A DNA stretch of 64,000 nt, taken from Cylindrotheca closterium (lineage: Eukaryota > Bacillariophyta > Bacillariophyceae > Bacillariales > Bacillariaceae). The stretch is taken from NCBI GenBank assembly GCA_933822405.4, contig CAKOGP040001758.1:44190-108189 (forward strand), given 5' to 3'. A program made the translations under genes and the position numbers. How positions within the stretch are numbered: position 1 is the stretch's first letter; every line of letters starts with the position of its first letter. A model generated the notes under the pieces. It was given only the letters and a program-made list of their open reading frames with translations. It had not been told where the DNA came from and searched no databases. Positions 31,098 through 40,880 of the stretch are shown here, piece by piece.

Positions 31098-32246
31098 ATG
31101 AGCAACGACAGCAATACAGAAACTGAAGAAAGCGACGTCGATGATGCGACTTTGATTCAACAAGCCGAAGCAGAAGCTTCAGAAGAGCGCCTGTTGAATG
31201 CTGCCAATTTCCTGAGAAAGGTCAAAGACAAAGAATTGCTAGCGAGGGAACACCGGAGCATTCTAAAATGGTCCGTTTTAGTGCAACGTAGCATGCAGGC
31301 TCTGTTGGATTCACCAGATGAGGAAGGCAGTGGCTGGACCAAACAAAGTGAATCTCACGGCGACAGAGATTTCTTTGTGTATTATCAGGTGGAACCGGAC
31401 ACCAACAAGTTGTTTTGCCGAATTGAATCTTCCATTGAAAGCAGTCTTTTGGTACCATTGCTAGCCGTCTTTAACGAGTCGTCTCTCTATCAAGAATGGA
31501 TGCCATCCTGGCAAAAGCCATTCAAGATTGGTGTTCAAGAATCCAATATGCTTGCTGAATATGGACGAGGGAATCAAATTATTCAGGTCAAAGTGGCGAT
31601 GCCCTTATTTTTTGCGACCAGAGAAGTCATGATGCATTCTATGGCAGTAGATGTGATTGAAGAAGAGGGTGCTATTGCCATTCATGTCATTTCAGAGAGT
31701 AGTCAAGACGATCCGGTGGTAAGTTTCTTTACTACTATTATTTGCTCCTGTCGCGTTGTTGCCGATTCCGTTTGCATATTTTCACTCACCATGGGACGGC
31801 TGACAATAATAATGGTAATAGCAATGCCTGGCTCACTCGTTCTTGTTGTTTCTCAGATTCCAGAGCCCCCGAAGGGTGCGGTCCGGATTGATTTTGAGAG
31901 CGGTATTCTCGTCCGGGGGTGTCCCGAAGATCATCCCTTGTATCCCAAATCTGAGGAGCAAAGGAACAAACTACCAAAAGGAGATGAAATCATTCACATT
32001 GGTATGCGCATGACTGTCAACTCCCATGTCACTGGTGTTCCCATGTCCTTTATCAATTTCTCGACACGAACTGTGATTGGCGCCATGTGGGGTCAGCTAT
32101 TGAAAGTGGCCGAGAGTGTCCGAGATGGGGAAATCAGCTTGCATCGGGATCAAATCAAGGAAAAAGCAGAACTGTACGATTGGGTCACCGAAAGAATGGA
32201 ATTCATGGTGGCCAAAATGAAGAAAGAACAAACGACAAAACAATAG
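31098..32246 (+). CDS. START-like lipid-binding domain protein
   Basis: Exons 31098-31718 and 31857-32246 give 336 aa. An acidic, helical N-terminus (about 90 residues) precedes a START/SRPBCC-like region: FFVYYQVEPDTNKLFCRIESSIESSLLVPLLAVFNE, YQEWMPSW, IQVKVAMPLFFATREVMMHSMAVDV, then a final amphipathic helix (VIGAMWGQLLKVAESV). Such domains carry lipids or sterols in a hydrophobic pocket; the ligand is unknown. The 138-bp intron has GTAAGT and TCTCAG borders and is a multiple of three without a stop, so an unspliced read-through form of 382 aa with an extra hydrophobic insert would also be open; splicing gives DDPV-IPEPPKGAVRIDF, which I prefer. Confidence 0.78.
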   Translation: MSNDSNTETEESDVDDATLIQQAEAEASEERLLNAANFLRKVKDKELLAREHRSILKWSVLVQRSMQALLDSPDEEGSGWTKQSESHGDRDFFVYYQVEPDTNKLFCRIESSIESSLLVPLLAVFNESSLYQEWMPSWQKPFKIGVQESNMLAEYGRGNQIIQVKVAMPLFFATREVMMHSMAVDVIEEEGAIAIHVISESSQDDPVVSFFTTIICSCRVVADSVCIFSLTMGRLTIIMVIAMPGSLVLVVSQIPEPPKGAVRIDFESGILVRGCPEDHPLYPKSEEQRNKLPKGDEIIHIGMRMTVNSHVTGVPMSFINFSTRTVIGAMWGQLLKVAESVRDGEISLHRDQIKEKAELYDWVTERMEFMVAKMKKEQTTKQ

Positions 32247-32581
32247 GAGACCAATCGACTTGAGTTGCATTTGCATTTATCAAGTTGATCTGTACTTGGA
32301 GCCGTTCAAGCCTATCGCCAATGCGTCAGTGGATGATTTTCCGCCAAAACACTTCACTGCTATCATGATTGTGCAAAAGCGACCAACCAGCTTGCGAAGT
32401 CCATTTCCCAACATTTCGGCAACAATGCCAGTTGCTGGTCCCCTAACGGTCTACGACAATGTACCGGTATAGAAGCTAGCTACTGTAGCTATCATATCGG
32501 CAATGACCTGAAGCAGCATTCGGCTGACCTATCATATATATTCAATCAAGTTGAGCATGAACTATTCTATACTTAATTCCT
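32247..32581. other. Convergent intergenic
   Basis: Between convergent gene ends; one TACCGGTA at 32462-32469. No gene seen. Confidence 0.4.
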
Positions 32582-33418
32582 TCATTTGCCCTGCTGCTCG
32601 CGTTCCAACTTTTGCAACCGAAAACCAAGGTTCCGTCTCTTGTTGGATTGCATGGTGGTCATTTTGATAGGCTCAGGAAGAGCAAAATAAATCTGAAGGG
32701 TCTCTAGTTCTCCCTGTGGATCACCTAGAGCGGCTTGAGCCTCTTGCAACACTTCCAAGGCTTCCAAGGAAGAATTGCCTGATAATTCACATGCAGATTG
32801 TGCCGAGAGGACAGCCCCGTCCAGGTCCTTCATACTCAATTTTGCGACAGCTTCTTGTTGTCGGGCATTGACTAACCACTGAAGTGCCGCTGGTATCGGT
32901 TCCTTGTCGTCGTCGCCGTCATTTGGTGGATAGATAGCAGTCGCAGTCGCAGGTTCATTTCCCAATTCAATTCCTTTTCCATACAATTCGACAGCTTTTT
33001 CATAATTCTTTTTCTCGAGAAAACCTTCTGCTTCCACCACCAAGTTGAAGGCATCCAATATTGCTTGTTGTTGTGAATTCATTCCTTCTTCTCCAAAGAG
33101 CAACTCGATCAGTTTGACGTCGTTGACTTTGCGATGTTTCTTGTTGTTTCCGTCCAAGACAATGGGCCCATTTCCGCACAGTGAGCAGCAATCACCCGGC
33201 TTTACCGATACATGAGAGGGTGCAAGGGCTTGCATTTTAGAAAGCAGCTGGTCGGCACCATCGGCGACACAACCGGGAGAAATACAGATCTCGTACGTTT
33301 TGGCATTTTTCAGGAGTGACGATGATGAGGATGGAGACCTCGTAGCATCACCAGCAAGGTATGTATGTGAATTTCCTGCCAAGAAGCTTGCGAGTGTAAG
33401 GAACGGGCCCAGAAACAT
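32582..33418 (-). CDS. Thioredoxin-like [2Fe-2S] ferredoxin fused to TPR-like region, targeted
   Basis: Intronless, 278 aa. An N-terminal hydrophobic segment (LGPFLTLASFLAGNS) suggests entry into the secretory/plastid route. Residues ~42-92 read YEICISPGCVADG ... CCSLCGNGP, with the Cys spacing expected of a thioredoxin-fold 2Fe-2S ferredoxin. The C-terminal half is helical and TPR-like (AFNLVVEAEGFLEKKNYEKAVELYGKGIELG, then AVAKLSMKDLDGAVLSAQSAC). A redox adaptor for a plastid complex is plausible; no substrate is visible. Its upstream region carries an element shared with the next gene, SUMT (33546-33576). Confidence 0.75.
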   Translation of the reverse strand: MFLGPFLTLASFLAGNSHTYLAGDATRSPSSSSSLLKNAKTYEICISPGCVADGADQLLSKMQALAPSHVSVKPGDCCSLCGNGPIVLDGNNKKHRKVNDVKLIELLFGEEGMNSQQQAILDAFNLVVEAEGFLEKKNYEKAVELYGKGIELGNEPATATAIYPPNDGDDDKEPIPAALQWLVNARQQEAVAKLSMKDLDGAVLSAQSACELSGNSSLEALEVLQEAQAALGDPQGELETLQIYFALPEPIKMTTMQSNKRRNLGFRLQKLEREQQGK

Positions 33419-33545
33419 CCTCTATGCAGTCTGTATCGTTTCAATGGCAATAGACGACGAGAAAAGAAGTGGGTATCCATAAATGGTTTTGTACTGTAAA
33501 AATAAATATCTCAAGAAAAAAATGGCATATGTTCAAGTTGTAAAA

Positions 33546-33576
33546 AAGGTACTTCAACAGTGCCCAATGTGAAAAG
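33546..33576 (-). promoter_or_regulatory. Shared upstream element, copy 1
   Basis: Reads AAGGTACTT, two variable bases, ACAGTGCCCAAT, G, TGAAAAG on the plus strand, about 130 bp upstream of the 2Fe-2S/TPR start codon. The second copy lies ~145 bp upstream of the SUMT start codon in the same orientation. Confidence 0.6.
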
Positions 33577-33637
33577 TTTGCATCCAATACACTGCAGACT
33601 GCAGTATTACTGTAAATGTAGTAGGCACGTGTATGCC

Positions 33638-34759
33638 TTAGTTAGCAAACTTCGCTGCGAAAGGCTTTGCTGCTGACTTCACCAGTCCTTCGATGATTTC
33701 GTATTGATCAGAGTCGAGAAGAACGTTCACCACTTTGCCAAAAATAATCGTGGAAGGTGGCTGAATGTCGTGAAGTGCAGCTAGATCGGCGATATTTGAC
33801 ATATCCCCAACCACCGTTCGTTGATCAGGGCACCCGGCCTTTTCAACAATTCCCACGGGTGTATCGGCGGGAAAGCCTGCAAGCTTAATCAATCTCTCAG
33901 AAAGCTCTCTCAACCTTCCAACAGACATGAGGAAGACGACTGTTTGCTCCTCGTGATACTGAATCAAGTCGGGCGATGATCCCTCACGTCCATAGCCTGT
34001 GCACATGACCACCTGATTTGCCACGCCCCTATGTGTGACAGGAATATTGGCTAGTAGTGGAGCCGAAAATGCTGCTGAAACTCCCTGCAAGAAAAACAAA
34101 TGTTAGTCGACGACCTTAAGATTTTGTCTGCGGTACCAGAAGCACCAATATGTATGTATAATACTTACTGGGATAACCTTTGGCTCGACTCCAAATCGGC
34201 GAAAGTTAATAACTTCTTCACCGCCTCGTCCAAACACAAAAGGGTCTCCAATCTTCAGCCGAACGACGTGTTTGCCACGAGACAAGGCGTCGTGGGCCCA
34301 ACTGTAAATTTCTTCTTGGGCCATTTCGGCACACCCCGGAATTTTCCTCGCAGTCTTCACTTCGCCTTGTATCATATCCACAATCTCTTTGCTCACCAAT
34401 CGATCACAGATGAAAAAGGCCTCGGGATCTTGCAACAGCTTGTAGGCGCTCATTGTCAACAACTCCGGATCTCCTGGACCCGATCCGACGAGTGTAACCT
34501 TTCCTCCATTTTCAAGCTTGTCCATTGGGTATGGAGCCAATGGATCGAGGTCCCTGTAGCTGCTTGGCATGTGGTTGTCTCGTTCAGTGTTGGGTCCAAA
34601 AAAATCGTCGCTGCTGCTTTGCAATTGTCGTTCTTGTCGTGATTGGTGATGGCTCACACGACAAGAACTTTCAGGACAAAAGCCTTGCGTGAGGCCCAAA
34701 AGTAGGCTGACATGCAGCAATACTAGCAACGTGATAAATGATTGATCAAAGTGTTTCAT
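33638..34759 (-). CDS. Uroporphyrinogen-III C-methyltransferase (SUMT), organelle-targeted
   Basis: Exons 34759-34169 and 34084-33638 give 345 aa. It methylates uroporphyrinogen III twice (SAM as donor) to precorrin-2, the first step from the haem/chlorophyll trunk to sirohaem, cofactor of nitrite and sulphite reductases. The start MKHFDQSF opens a signal peptide ending TQGFCPES, followed by a Gln/Ser/Arg-rich stretch, consistent with plastid targeting. Family motifs: VTLVGSGPGDPELLTMSA, RLKIGDPFVFGRGGEE, VIP|GVSAAFSAP across the 84-bp intron, IPVTHRG, and TVVFLMSVG. Only the methyltransferase domain is present; there is no oxidase/chelatase fusion. The phase 0 splice and GTAAGT/TGCAG borders are clear. 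Confidence 0.93.
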
Positions 34760-35236
34760 TTTTGCAGTGTATGTTTTTGTATGTTGTTTATGTCTCCTTT
34801 TGGTTTTATGCGGAGAAGGAGAAGATTCTCGTCGTTGTTTTATTGTTTGTCGTGTATTTTTCTTCTTCCATTTTTTTATTCTGCGGTCCAAATCTGCCGG
34901 AATTAAGGTACTTTTACAGTGCCCAATTGAAAAGCACGGCACAAAAGTTCCAGAACTGCTGGCACCACAATATTATAATGACAGCACCGCCGGTATGACG
35001 TCGAAAGAGAGAATCGGAAATGTGCGCATTGATGCGTGAACCAACATCCAAACGCATCCACCAACAAAACACAGACTCATATCATCGTCGCCTACCGGTG
35101 GTACGAGTACCCCGTTTCCTCTTCAGTGTCAACAGACAGAGCCCTATTGAATGTCTAATCCATCTGGCATCCAACCAACTCTATGATCAGGACACCTTCT
35201 GGCAGACATTATGATGCGACGTTTACAAGCATTGCT
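34760..35236. promoter_or_regulatory. Divergent promoter region of SUMT and the HA-repeat gene
   Basis: About 480 bp between divergent starts. It contains the second copy of the shared element (34905-34934). No small gene is supported. Confidence 0.5.
34905..34934 (-). promoter_or_regulatory. Shared upstream element, copy 2
   Basis: Same bases as the 33546 copy except for the two variable positions and one missing G; ~145 bp upstream of the SUMT start codon. Confidence 0.6.
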
Positions 35237-37510
35237 ATGATTCTCACGCTTCTACTGCTCCAGCCCTTTCTCGGTGCCTCATTTCAACAGAGATCTGCTT
35301 CCTTGCTTGGCATTTCGACGACGACAGGGGTCTTCTCCGCTGCTTTTGTTGACGAGACAGCTGATGCTGTTGTCACCACGGAAGATCCACCAATTGTGCC
35401 CTCTCAATGGGACGAGCAATTTGAAGAGCTCCTTTTATTCCAGGACGAGCACGGCCATTGCAACTTTCCTCAGAATCCTACTGCGACACTTGAGAAGGAA
35501 TATCCAACACTGGCGAGTTTCTGTCGTGTTCAGCGCATCGAATGCAATAAGTACAAGGGGTGCAGTACCAGTCATTCGAGGAACCTACGACAATTTGATA
35601 GGGGTGTTCGTTGTCGTCGACTGGAGGAGCTTGGATTTGAATTCAACAGGAACAAAGCCTGCTGGTATGACAGGTACCATGAGCTCGTAGAATTCCACCG
35701 TAACAATGGTCATGTCCGTGTCAGCCGTAGGAAAAATGCTTCTCTTTCCACTTGGGTAGGGGATCAAAGTCGAAGGCGGAGGCGACATGAAGGATACCCA
35801 AGTCTTTCTGAGACACAAATCAACCTCTTGAACAGACTTGACTTCTCCTGGGAATGTAGTAGTAGGCAAACATGGATGGAAATGTACGACCAGCTTGTTG
35901 CCTTTCGTAACGAACACGGGAACATGAGTGTGACCCGTTCATGGAACGAGTCTCTGTATTGCTGGATTTACAAGCAACGATATAATAATAATCTCTCAGA
36001 AACACGACGGAAGTTACTGGATGATATTGGGTTTAATTGGAACTCAAACGATGCAGAGATCAGATGGTATGCGTCTTACGATAAGCTTGTCGAATTCAAG
36101 AACAAGCATGGACATTTCTGGGTACCAAAGGACAATTCCTTATTTCATTGGATTCATTGGCAACGGCATAGACGTGATCCTCTCCCCGACGATCGGATAA
36201 GATTGTTGGATGAAATTGATTTCCCTTGGATTCCAAACCGTTACGATGCTTTGTGGCTTGACCAGTACAACGCTTTCGTACGATTCCAAAAGAATCATGG
36301 ACATTGCTGGCCAAAGGAACCAACTCATCCGAAGCAGTATTCGTGGTCACATACACAACGGATGAAACGGGAGAAAGGTCGACTTACAAAGGAGCAAATA
36401 ACTTTATTGGACAAAATTGGTTTTCCTTGGGAACGCAAACGGAAAATCTGGATTGAGATGTACAACAAACTTGTTGAGTACTGCCACCTGCACGGCCACC
36501 TTCAGGTCAATAAAGACGACGATCCAGATCTCTACGATTGGATGACTACTCAACGGAAAAGGTATCACGGCATTATCACGGAACCAGCAATCACAGAGAA
36601 TCAAATCGATCACTTGGAAGAGCTTCACTTTTGCTGGTCGCTGGATTGGAAGGAGCGAGTGTGGCATGGAAAGTATACAGAAGTTGTCGAGCTCTACAAG
36701 GAAGAGGGGCATATTCAGGTTAAGAAAAAGGACAACCCAAGTATCTACAATTGGATTCAGACACAGAAGGAACGGTACAAGGGAACGGACGGATACAGGC
36801 CACTGTCGGACGAGGAATTTGAACTATTGGAACAAATTGACTTTGCATTCCTCAAAGACCAGCCGCGGATGGCTTGGAATTCGATGTATGCCGAACTGGT
36901 TAGGTATCGGGACGAACATGATGGGCGACTCCCGGGTCATAAGGACGACCCAAAACTGAATCGTTGGATGAGGCAGCAACGACACAGGCAGAGAAGCGAA
37001 TTTGGATATGTGTTACTTTCAGATGAGCAAAAGACAGTATTGGAGAGCATTGAATGTCCAATGTTGCCAATCGGAAAGCGTTTGAGAGCTTGGTATGTGA
37101 AATACGATGAACTGGTGGAATTTTGGAAGCAACATGGGCATTTCCTAGTACGGCGAGATGACAATCGTAGTTTATGTTTGTGGCTGGGAAGGCAGCGACG
37201 TAAATACAAAAGGGAGGGTATACGGAGTGAGCAACTCTCCAGATCGCAGATCTATTTGTTGGAGCGGATTGAGTTTCCTTGGGAATCAAATCGTGAGGAA
37301 ATAGAGTGGCAAGGCCAGTATGATGAGCTTGTCCTGTTTTTGAAGGCGAATGGTCGGTTTCCAGGAAGCCTCTCTGAGCATCCACAGTTATACAAATGGA
37401 TAGTATACCAGCGACAAAGATACAAAGGTCAAGGAGGAAGGCCCGATATTTCTGATCACCAGATCCATCAATTGGAGAAGATTGGTTTTCGTTGGTCCAT
37501 CAGGGAGTAG
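35237..37510 (+). CDS. Protein of ten helicase-associated (HA) domain repeats, plastid-type or secretory leader, no helicase
   Basis: Intronless. From MILTLLLL the protein is 757 aa (an earlier in-frame ATG at 35183 would add 18). The leader MILTLLLLQPFLGAS is followed by Phe, resembling a heterokont plastid presequence. After that come ten repeats of ~70 residues with the core W..(M/R)Y..LV.F...HGH..V ... L..W...QR ... L...Q..LLE.I.F.W, the HA domain (a small helical domain probably binding nucleic acid). There is no DEAD/DEAH or other ATPase domain, although HA domains were first described at the C-terminus of bacterial helicases. Repeats 8 and 10 have lost the HGH His. A plastid nucleic-acid-binding scaffold is inferred. 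Confidence 0.85.
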   Translation: MILTLLLLQPFLGASFQQRSASLLGISTTTGVFSAAFVDETADAVVTTEDPPIVPSQWDEQFEELLLFQDEHGHCNFPQNPTATLEKEYPTLASFCRVQRIECNKYKGCSTSHSRNLRQFDRGVRCRRLEELGFEFNRNKACWYDRYHELVEFHRNNGHVRVSRRKNASLSTWVGDQSRRRRRHEGYPSLSETQINLLNRLDFSWECSSRQTWMEMYDQLVAFRNEHGNMSVTRSWNESLYCWIYKQRYNNNLSETRRKLLDDIGFNWNSNDAEIRWYASYDKLVEFKNKHGHFWVPKDNSLFHWIHWQRHRRDPLPDDRIRLLDEIDFPWIPNRYDALWLDQYNAFVRFQKNHGHCWPKEPTHPKQYSWSHTQRMKREKGRLTKEQITLLDKIGFPWERKRKIWIEMYNKLVEYCHLHGHLQVNKDDDPDLYDWMTTQRKRYHGIITEPAITENQIDHLEELHFCWSLDWKERVWHGKYTEVVELYKEEGHIQVKKKDNPSIYNWIQTQKERYKGTDGYRPLSDEEFELLEQIDFAFLKDQPRMAWNSMYAELVRYRDEHDGRLPGHKDDPKLNRWMRQQRHRQRSEFGYVLLSDEQKTVLESIECPMLPIGKRLRAWYVKYDELVEFWKQHGHFLVRRDDNRSLCLWLGRQRRKYKREGIRSEQLSRSQIYLLERIEFPWESNREEIEWQGQYDELVLFLKANGRFPGSLSEHPQLYKWIVYQRQRYKGQGGRPDISDHQIHQLEKIGFRWSIRE

Positions 37511-37936
37511 ACGTTTGCTTGTGCGGGGAGGTCATTCAGTTTGCGTTTAGCAAGAATGGATGTATGGAAATCGACCACTACTGAATAAATCTCCGTGATC
37601 ACTCACCATCATTGCAGATTTCTAACTCGTGTTGAAGTAGCATAGCATCGATACACTCTTGGCTTTAGAACTATAGGGATTGCGGTTTAGTGTAATCTTG
37701 GTAATCTTTGCAATGAGGTCTTCCACTTCTCCATTTCTCTTAGATCAAGTCACTGTAGTCGGCACACGATCCATAAAAACGCATTGGTAAAAAATGATGG
37801 TGGCAGATCCACTCCTATCATCGGGCCATCATCAACAAGAAAAGTTCAAAGTGAATAATAACATATATCATTATTCATCATCCAGGACAATTCTTTTGCA
37901 TCAAATTTCTCAACAACCAAAAACCATCAAGCAATC
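37511..37936. other. Intergenic
   Basis: No gene seen between two plus-strand genes; promoter of the next gene expected in the last ~200 bp. Confidence 0.4.
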
Positions 37937-39220
37937 ATGATGCAAGAATCCTACAAATTCCAAGTGGACTGTCGAGGAGGCGATGGAATTCAATTCGAAA
38001 TAAGCCCGGACCAAACACTTCTGCACATGATGACTTTGATTTGCGAGGAGTGGCTTGATGATTACCGTGACGGCGATGGCGCAGTTTATGGTCACTTGTG
38101 GAAATTTGTGAGACACGATCATACTGAATATGGACGTGAGGATACTACTACTACTACTGCTGCTACTGCTAGTACTACTACTACTACTGCTCCTACTAGT
38201 AATACTCATCAGTGGACCCAGGAGCAAAAAATGGCCTTGGACAATTACTTGATGACCCGAGGCGAATTCCCGGATTCTCTCCCAATCAATGTTCCGCTGA
38301 AACGATTTCGATGGTGGAACATCGGGACCAGCGTCCCTGTCGAATATGATTATGGATCCACAACCAGCTTTCATGTCCGTTTGGTTGCCAAGCAAACCAT
38401 TGCGGATGACATTGTGCTACCCAGAATTGCTTTAGATGAAGCGGACAAAGTAGCCGAGACATTCGTTCCATTTGTGCCCAAGGCAGGAAGTCCCAACGTC
38501 AATGAAATCTTCCCTCATGCGAACAAGATGATGTTTCAGATGGGTTCCAAGTGGTTGTGCCCTTATCCATGCTCGCCTACCAGTGGAGGCTTTGTGGAAG
38601 GCAAGGGCGGCGATTCCGATCTAATTTTTATTCCAGAACCATTTGAAAGCTTGCAGCATGCCTTGATTGGTATGGACAAGGTTGCCGCAAAATGGCCCCA
38701 GAACAAAGGATACTCGCGCTCTGTGTTTGCGATGGAGCTATCGGAACGAGGTGAAAGGTACTACACGGAACGGGGCAAACTTATTCAGGAATACTTGGAC
38801 TTTGCAGCGAATAATGATACAGACAGGATCGGTATCAGCGATATGGGACATCTATCCGACTACATTCAGTACCAACTTTTTTGCCCGGAGGTGTCAGTCT
38901 TTTACCGCCTGACCAAGGAAGATGTGAAAAACTTTGAACCAGCAGCAGCGAAAGTGGACGAAATCTTTCCCCTGTGTGCAAAAGTCTACAGGAACGGAGT
39001 GTGGGCGAGCTACCACCGGGGCAAGGTGAAGATCTGCAAAGGGAATGACTCGGGTGAACGTGGAGTTCCCAAAACGGTATTGGCCCAGGTGGCTCACCAA
39101 GTCACTTCGTTGCATGACTTTTTCTGTGTCTGCGAAGCTCTACTCCAGAGAGTGGAAAGTAATAAAGTCTTTTCGAACCTCAAGAAGACCGTTGCATTGG
39201 ATCCACACTTGATCAACTGA
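37937..39220 (+). CDS. pRiA4b ORF3-like fold protein, unknown function
   Basis: Intronless, 427 aa. The N-terminal ~165 residues read YKFQVDCRGGDGIQFEISPDQTLLHMMTLICEEW ... HLWKF, then, after a Thr-rich low-complexity insert (ACT repeats in the DNA), VEYDYGSTTSFHVRLVAKQ. That series matches the pRiA4b ORF-3-like domain (YDFGD-x-W-x-H-type motif), found in bacterial plasmid and transposon passenger proteins and scattered in eukaryotes. The remaining ~250 residues, with EIFPHANKMMFQMGSKWLCPYPC and IPEPFESLQHALIG, are unfamiliar. No catalytic motif is visible. Confidence 0.7.
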   Translation: MMQESYKFQVDCRGGDGIQFEISPDQTLLHMMTLICEEWLDDYRDGDGAVYGHLWKFVRHDHTEYGREDTTTTTAATASTTTTTAPTSNTHQWTQEQKMALDNYLMTRGEFPDSLPINVPLKRFRWWNIGTSVPVEYDYGSTTSFHVRLVAKQTIADDIVLPRIALDEADKVAETFVPFVPKAGSPNVNEIFPHANKMMFQMGSKWLCPYPCSPTSGGFVEGKGGDSDLIFIPEPFESLQHALIGMDKVAAKWPQNKGYSRSVFAMELSERGERYYTERGKLIQEYLDFAANNDTDRIGISDMGHLSDYIQYQLFCPEVSVFYRLTKEDVKNFEPAAAKVDEIFPLCAKVYRNGVWASYHRGKVKICKGNDSGERGVPKTVLAQVAHQVTSLHDFFCVCEALLQRVESNKVFSNLKKTVALDPHLIN

Positions 39221-39304
39221 AAAACTCTACAACAAAATGTCGCTGTACTGTTTCTAAATATCGGCTGGAGAAGTATAGGATTAGTCTTAGAACATATCGA
39301 TAAT

Positions 39305-40369
39305 CTATTTTGATTTTGGAAGATCTGGAACTATCTCAGACTTGATTGCGACAGCTGACGATGACGTATTGTCGCCGTAAGCTTTGGCAAGGTGCACCAC
39401 AAAAGCTCCGGGAACACTGCCTTTCCAAGATGACACTTTGAGGAGAGGGCAATCCAGTTGGCTACCATCTTCAGGCGGAAATTGGGGCCTTCCATTAGCA
39501 GCACACTTGTGACAAACCTTTCCGTGGCGGACCAAAAGGCAATGTAAGTCCATTTTGATTTCGTTTGGAATGTTGTCATTCAGGTATTCGTATGCCTGTT
39601 CTCGATTTGTGCCGCTCGAGATCCAACCCATCTTTTGAGTGATTCGCAAGACATGAGTGTCTACTGGAAATTCATTTCTTCCCAAAGAAAATAAGAGAAC
39701 ACAAGAAATGGTCTTGGGTCCCAGTCCTTTGAACCTCGATAGTTCCTTCTTTACCTTATCATCATCAAAATCCCGAATGTATTCTAGACTAGCTTCCCCT
39801 CTTTCTTGCTTTACTTGACGAAGAATATTTTGCATACGCTGCGCCCTTGTCTTTGCCAATCCAGCGACTTTGATGGCGCTTTCAATCTCGTCTAGATTCT
39901 CACAAGATTCCACCTGATCCCAGGTTGGAAATTTCCGTTTCAAACTAGCCCAGGCTCGATCTTTGTTGGCATCGGTTGTATTCTGAGACAGCATGGTATG
40001 CATGATGGAATCTGTGATAGTATCTTGACTCCCACAGGACTGGTGAGCCTTCTTTCGTCGCTCGTCATTGCGGTCTACAATCTCCGGATGCAATTTGGAC
40101 AAGGCAGCTGTGACATAGTAAGATTCGGCAGGAGAGGGTCGCTTCACCTTCATCTTGGCATTTTTCACAATTGCAGATTTGACGACTTCCACCTTGATTG
40201 AAGTTGTGTCTTTGGTCGTCGAACCCTTCATGTGTTTGTGCCTCTTGTTGCTTTGTACAATATCTGGCGTGACAATGTTGTCCGATGAGTCATCGTTAGT
40301 AGACTGTTTGGAAGTGCTTTGAACTCGCTTGCTTCTTCTTCGAGGCGTAGGCAGTGCATTGGCATCCAT
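39305..40369 (-). CDS. Endonuclease III-like HhH-GPD DNA glycosylase
   Basis: Intronless, 354 aa from MDANALPTPRRRSKR. A basic nuclear-type N-terminus (RRRSKR, KRHKH) leads to a HhH-GPD fold: TITDSIMHTMLSQNTTDANKD, LSRFKGLGPKTISC with the hairpin Lys (~219), and FPVDTHVLRI with the catalytic Asp (~237). Lys plus Asp marks a bifunctional glycosylase/lyase that removes damaged or modified bases (EndoIII/MIG/DEMETER superfamily). Four Cys follow (HC, VC, KC, DCPLL), but the spacing C-x8-C-x2-C-x17-C is looser than the usual C-x6-C-x2-C-x5-C of the 4Fe-4S cluster. An upstream in-frame Met would add 84 residues that look untranslated. Confidence 0.88.
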   Translation of the reverse strand: MDANALPTPRRRSKRVQSTSKQSTNDDSSDNIVTPDIVQSNKRHKHMKGSTTKDTTSIKVEVVKSAIVKNAKMKVKRPSPAESYYVTAALSKLHPEIVDRNDERRKKAHQSCGSQDTITDSIMHTMLSQNTTDANKDRAWASLKRKFPTWDQVESCENLDEIESAIKVAGLAKTRAQRMQNILRQVKQERGEASLEYIRDFDDDKVKKELSRFKGLGPKTISCVLLFSLGRNEFPVDTHVLRITQKMGWISSGTNREQAYEYLNDNIPNEIKMDLHCLLVRHGKVCHKCAANGRPQFPPEDGSQLDCPLLKVSSWKGSVPGAFVVHLAKAYGDNTSSSAVAIKSEIVPDLPKSK

Positions 40370-40880
40370 TGGATCAGTGCAGAATCGAGGAGGCAAAGAG
40401 GTGGCAGTGTATCTTTTCAGGAGTGCTCTGACGATAGATAACACTGCGCTGACAGTGCAGTGATCGATGCGATGAATCAGATCATTGATTCGGCAAAAAA
40501 GGAGGGCGGGCGCAAAAAAAAAATTTGCGATCACCCCCTTTTTTGGACTGGAAGATTTATAATGATGTGTTAACGCTCGGAATAAGGACAGACTGGAAAC
40601 ACTACCGAGCCGAAGTGTCACAGTTGATAAGAAGAAATGGGAGGTGGAGGTCAGACTGACCGTGCCGGTGTCTTTTGGTAAATATAATGTGCTTGATTTT
40701 TATGACAGTACAGTATACGCAAGAATGAAAAAGAATTGCTAAAAGCGCGACTCGCTCCTTTTGGAGGATTTTTCTCCAAGTCGTGGCGAAGGAGAACGAA
40801 ATTGCAATCAATCAAATGTGGGTTGTGATGCATTGGGAAATCTATCTTCTATCAGTTATATAAAGTTACGGTAACGAGGT
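40370..40880. other. Intergenic
   Basis: Promoter side of the glycosylase gene and 3' side of the F-box gene. Includes a poly-A tract (~40516-40525). No gene supported. Confidence 0.4.
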
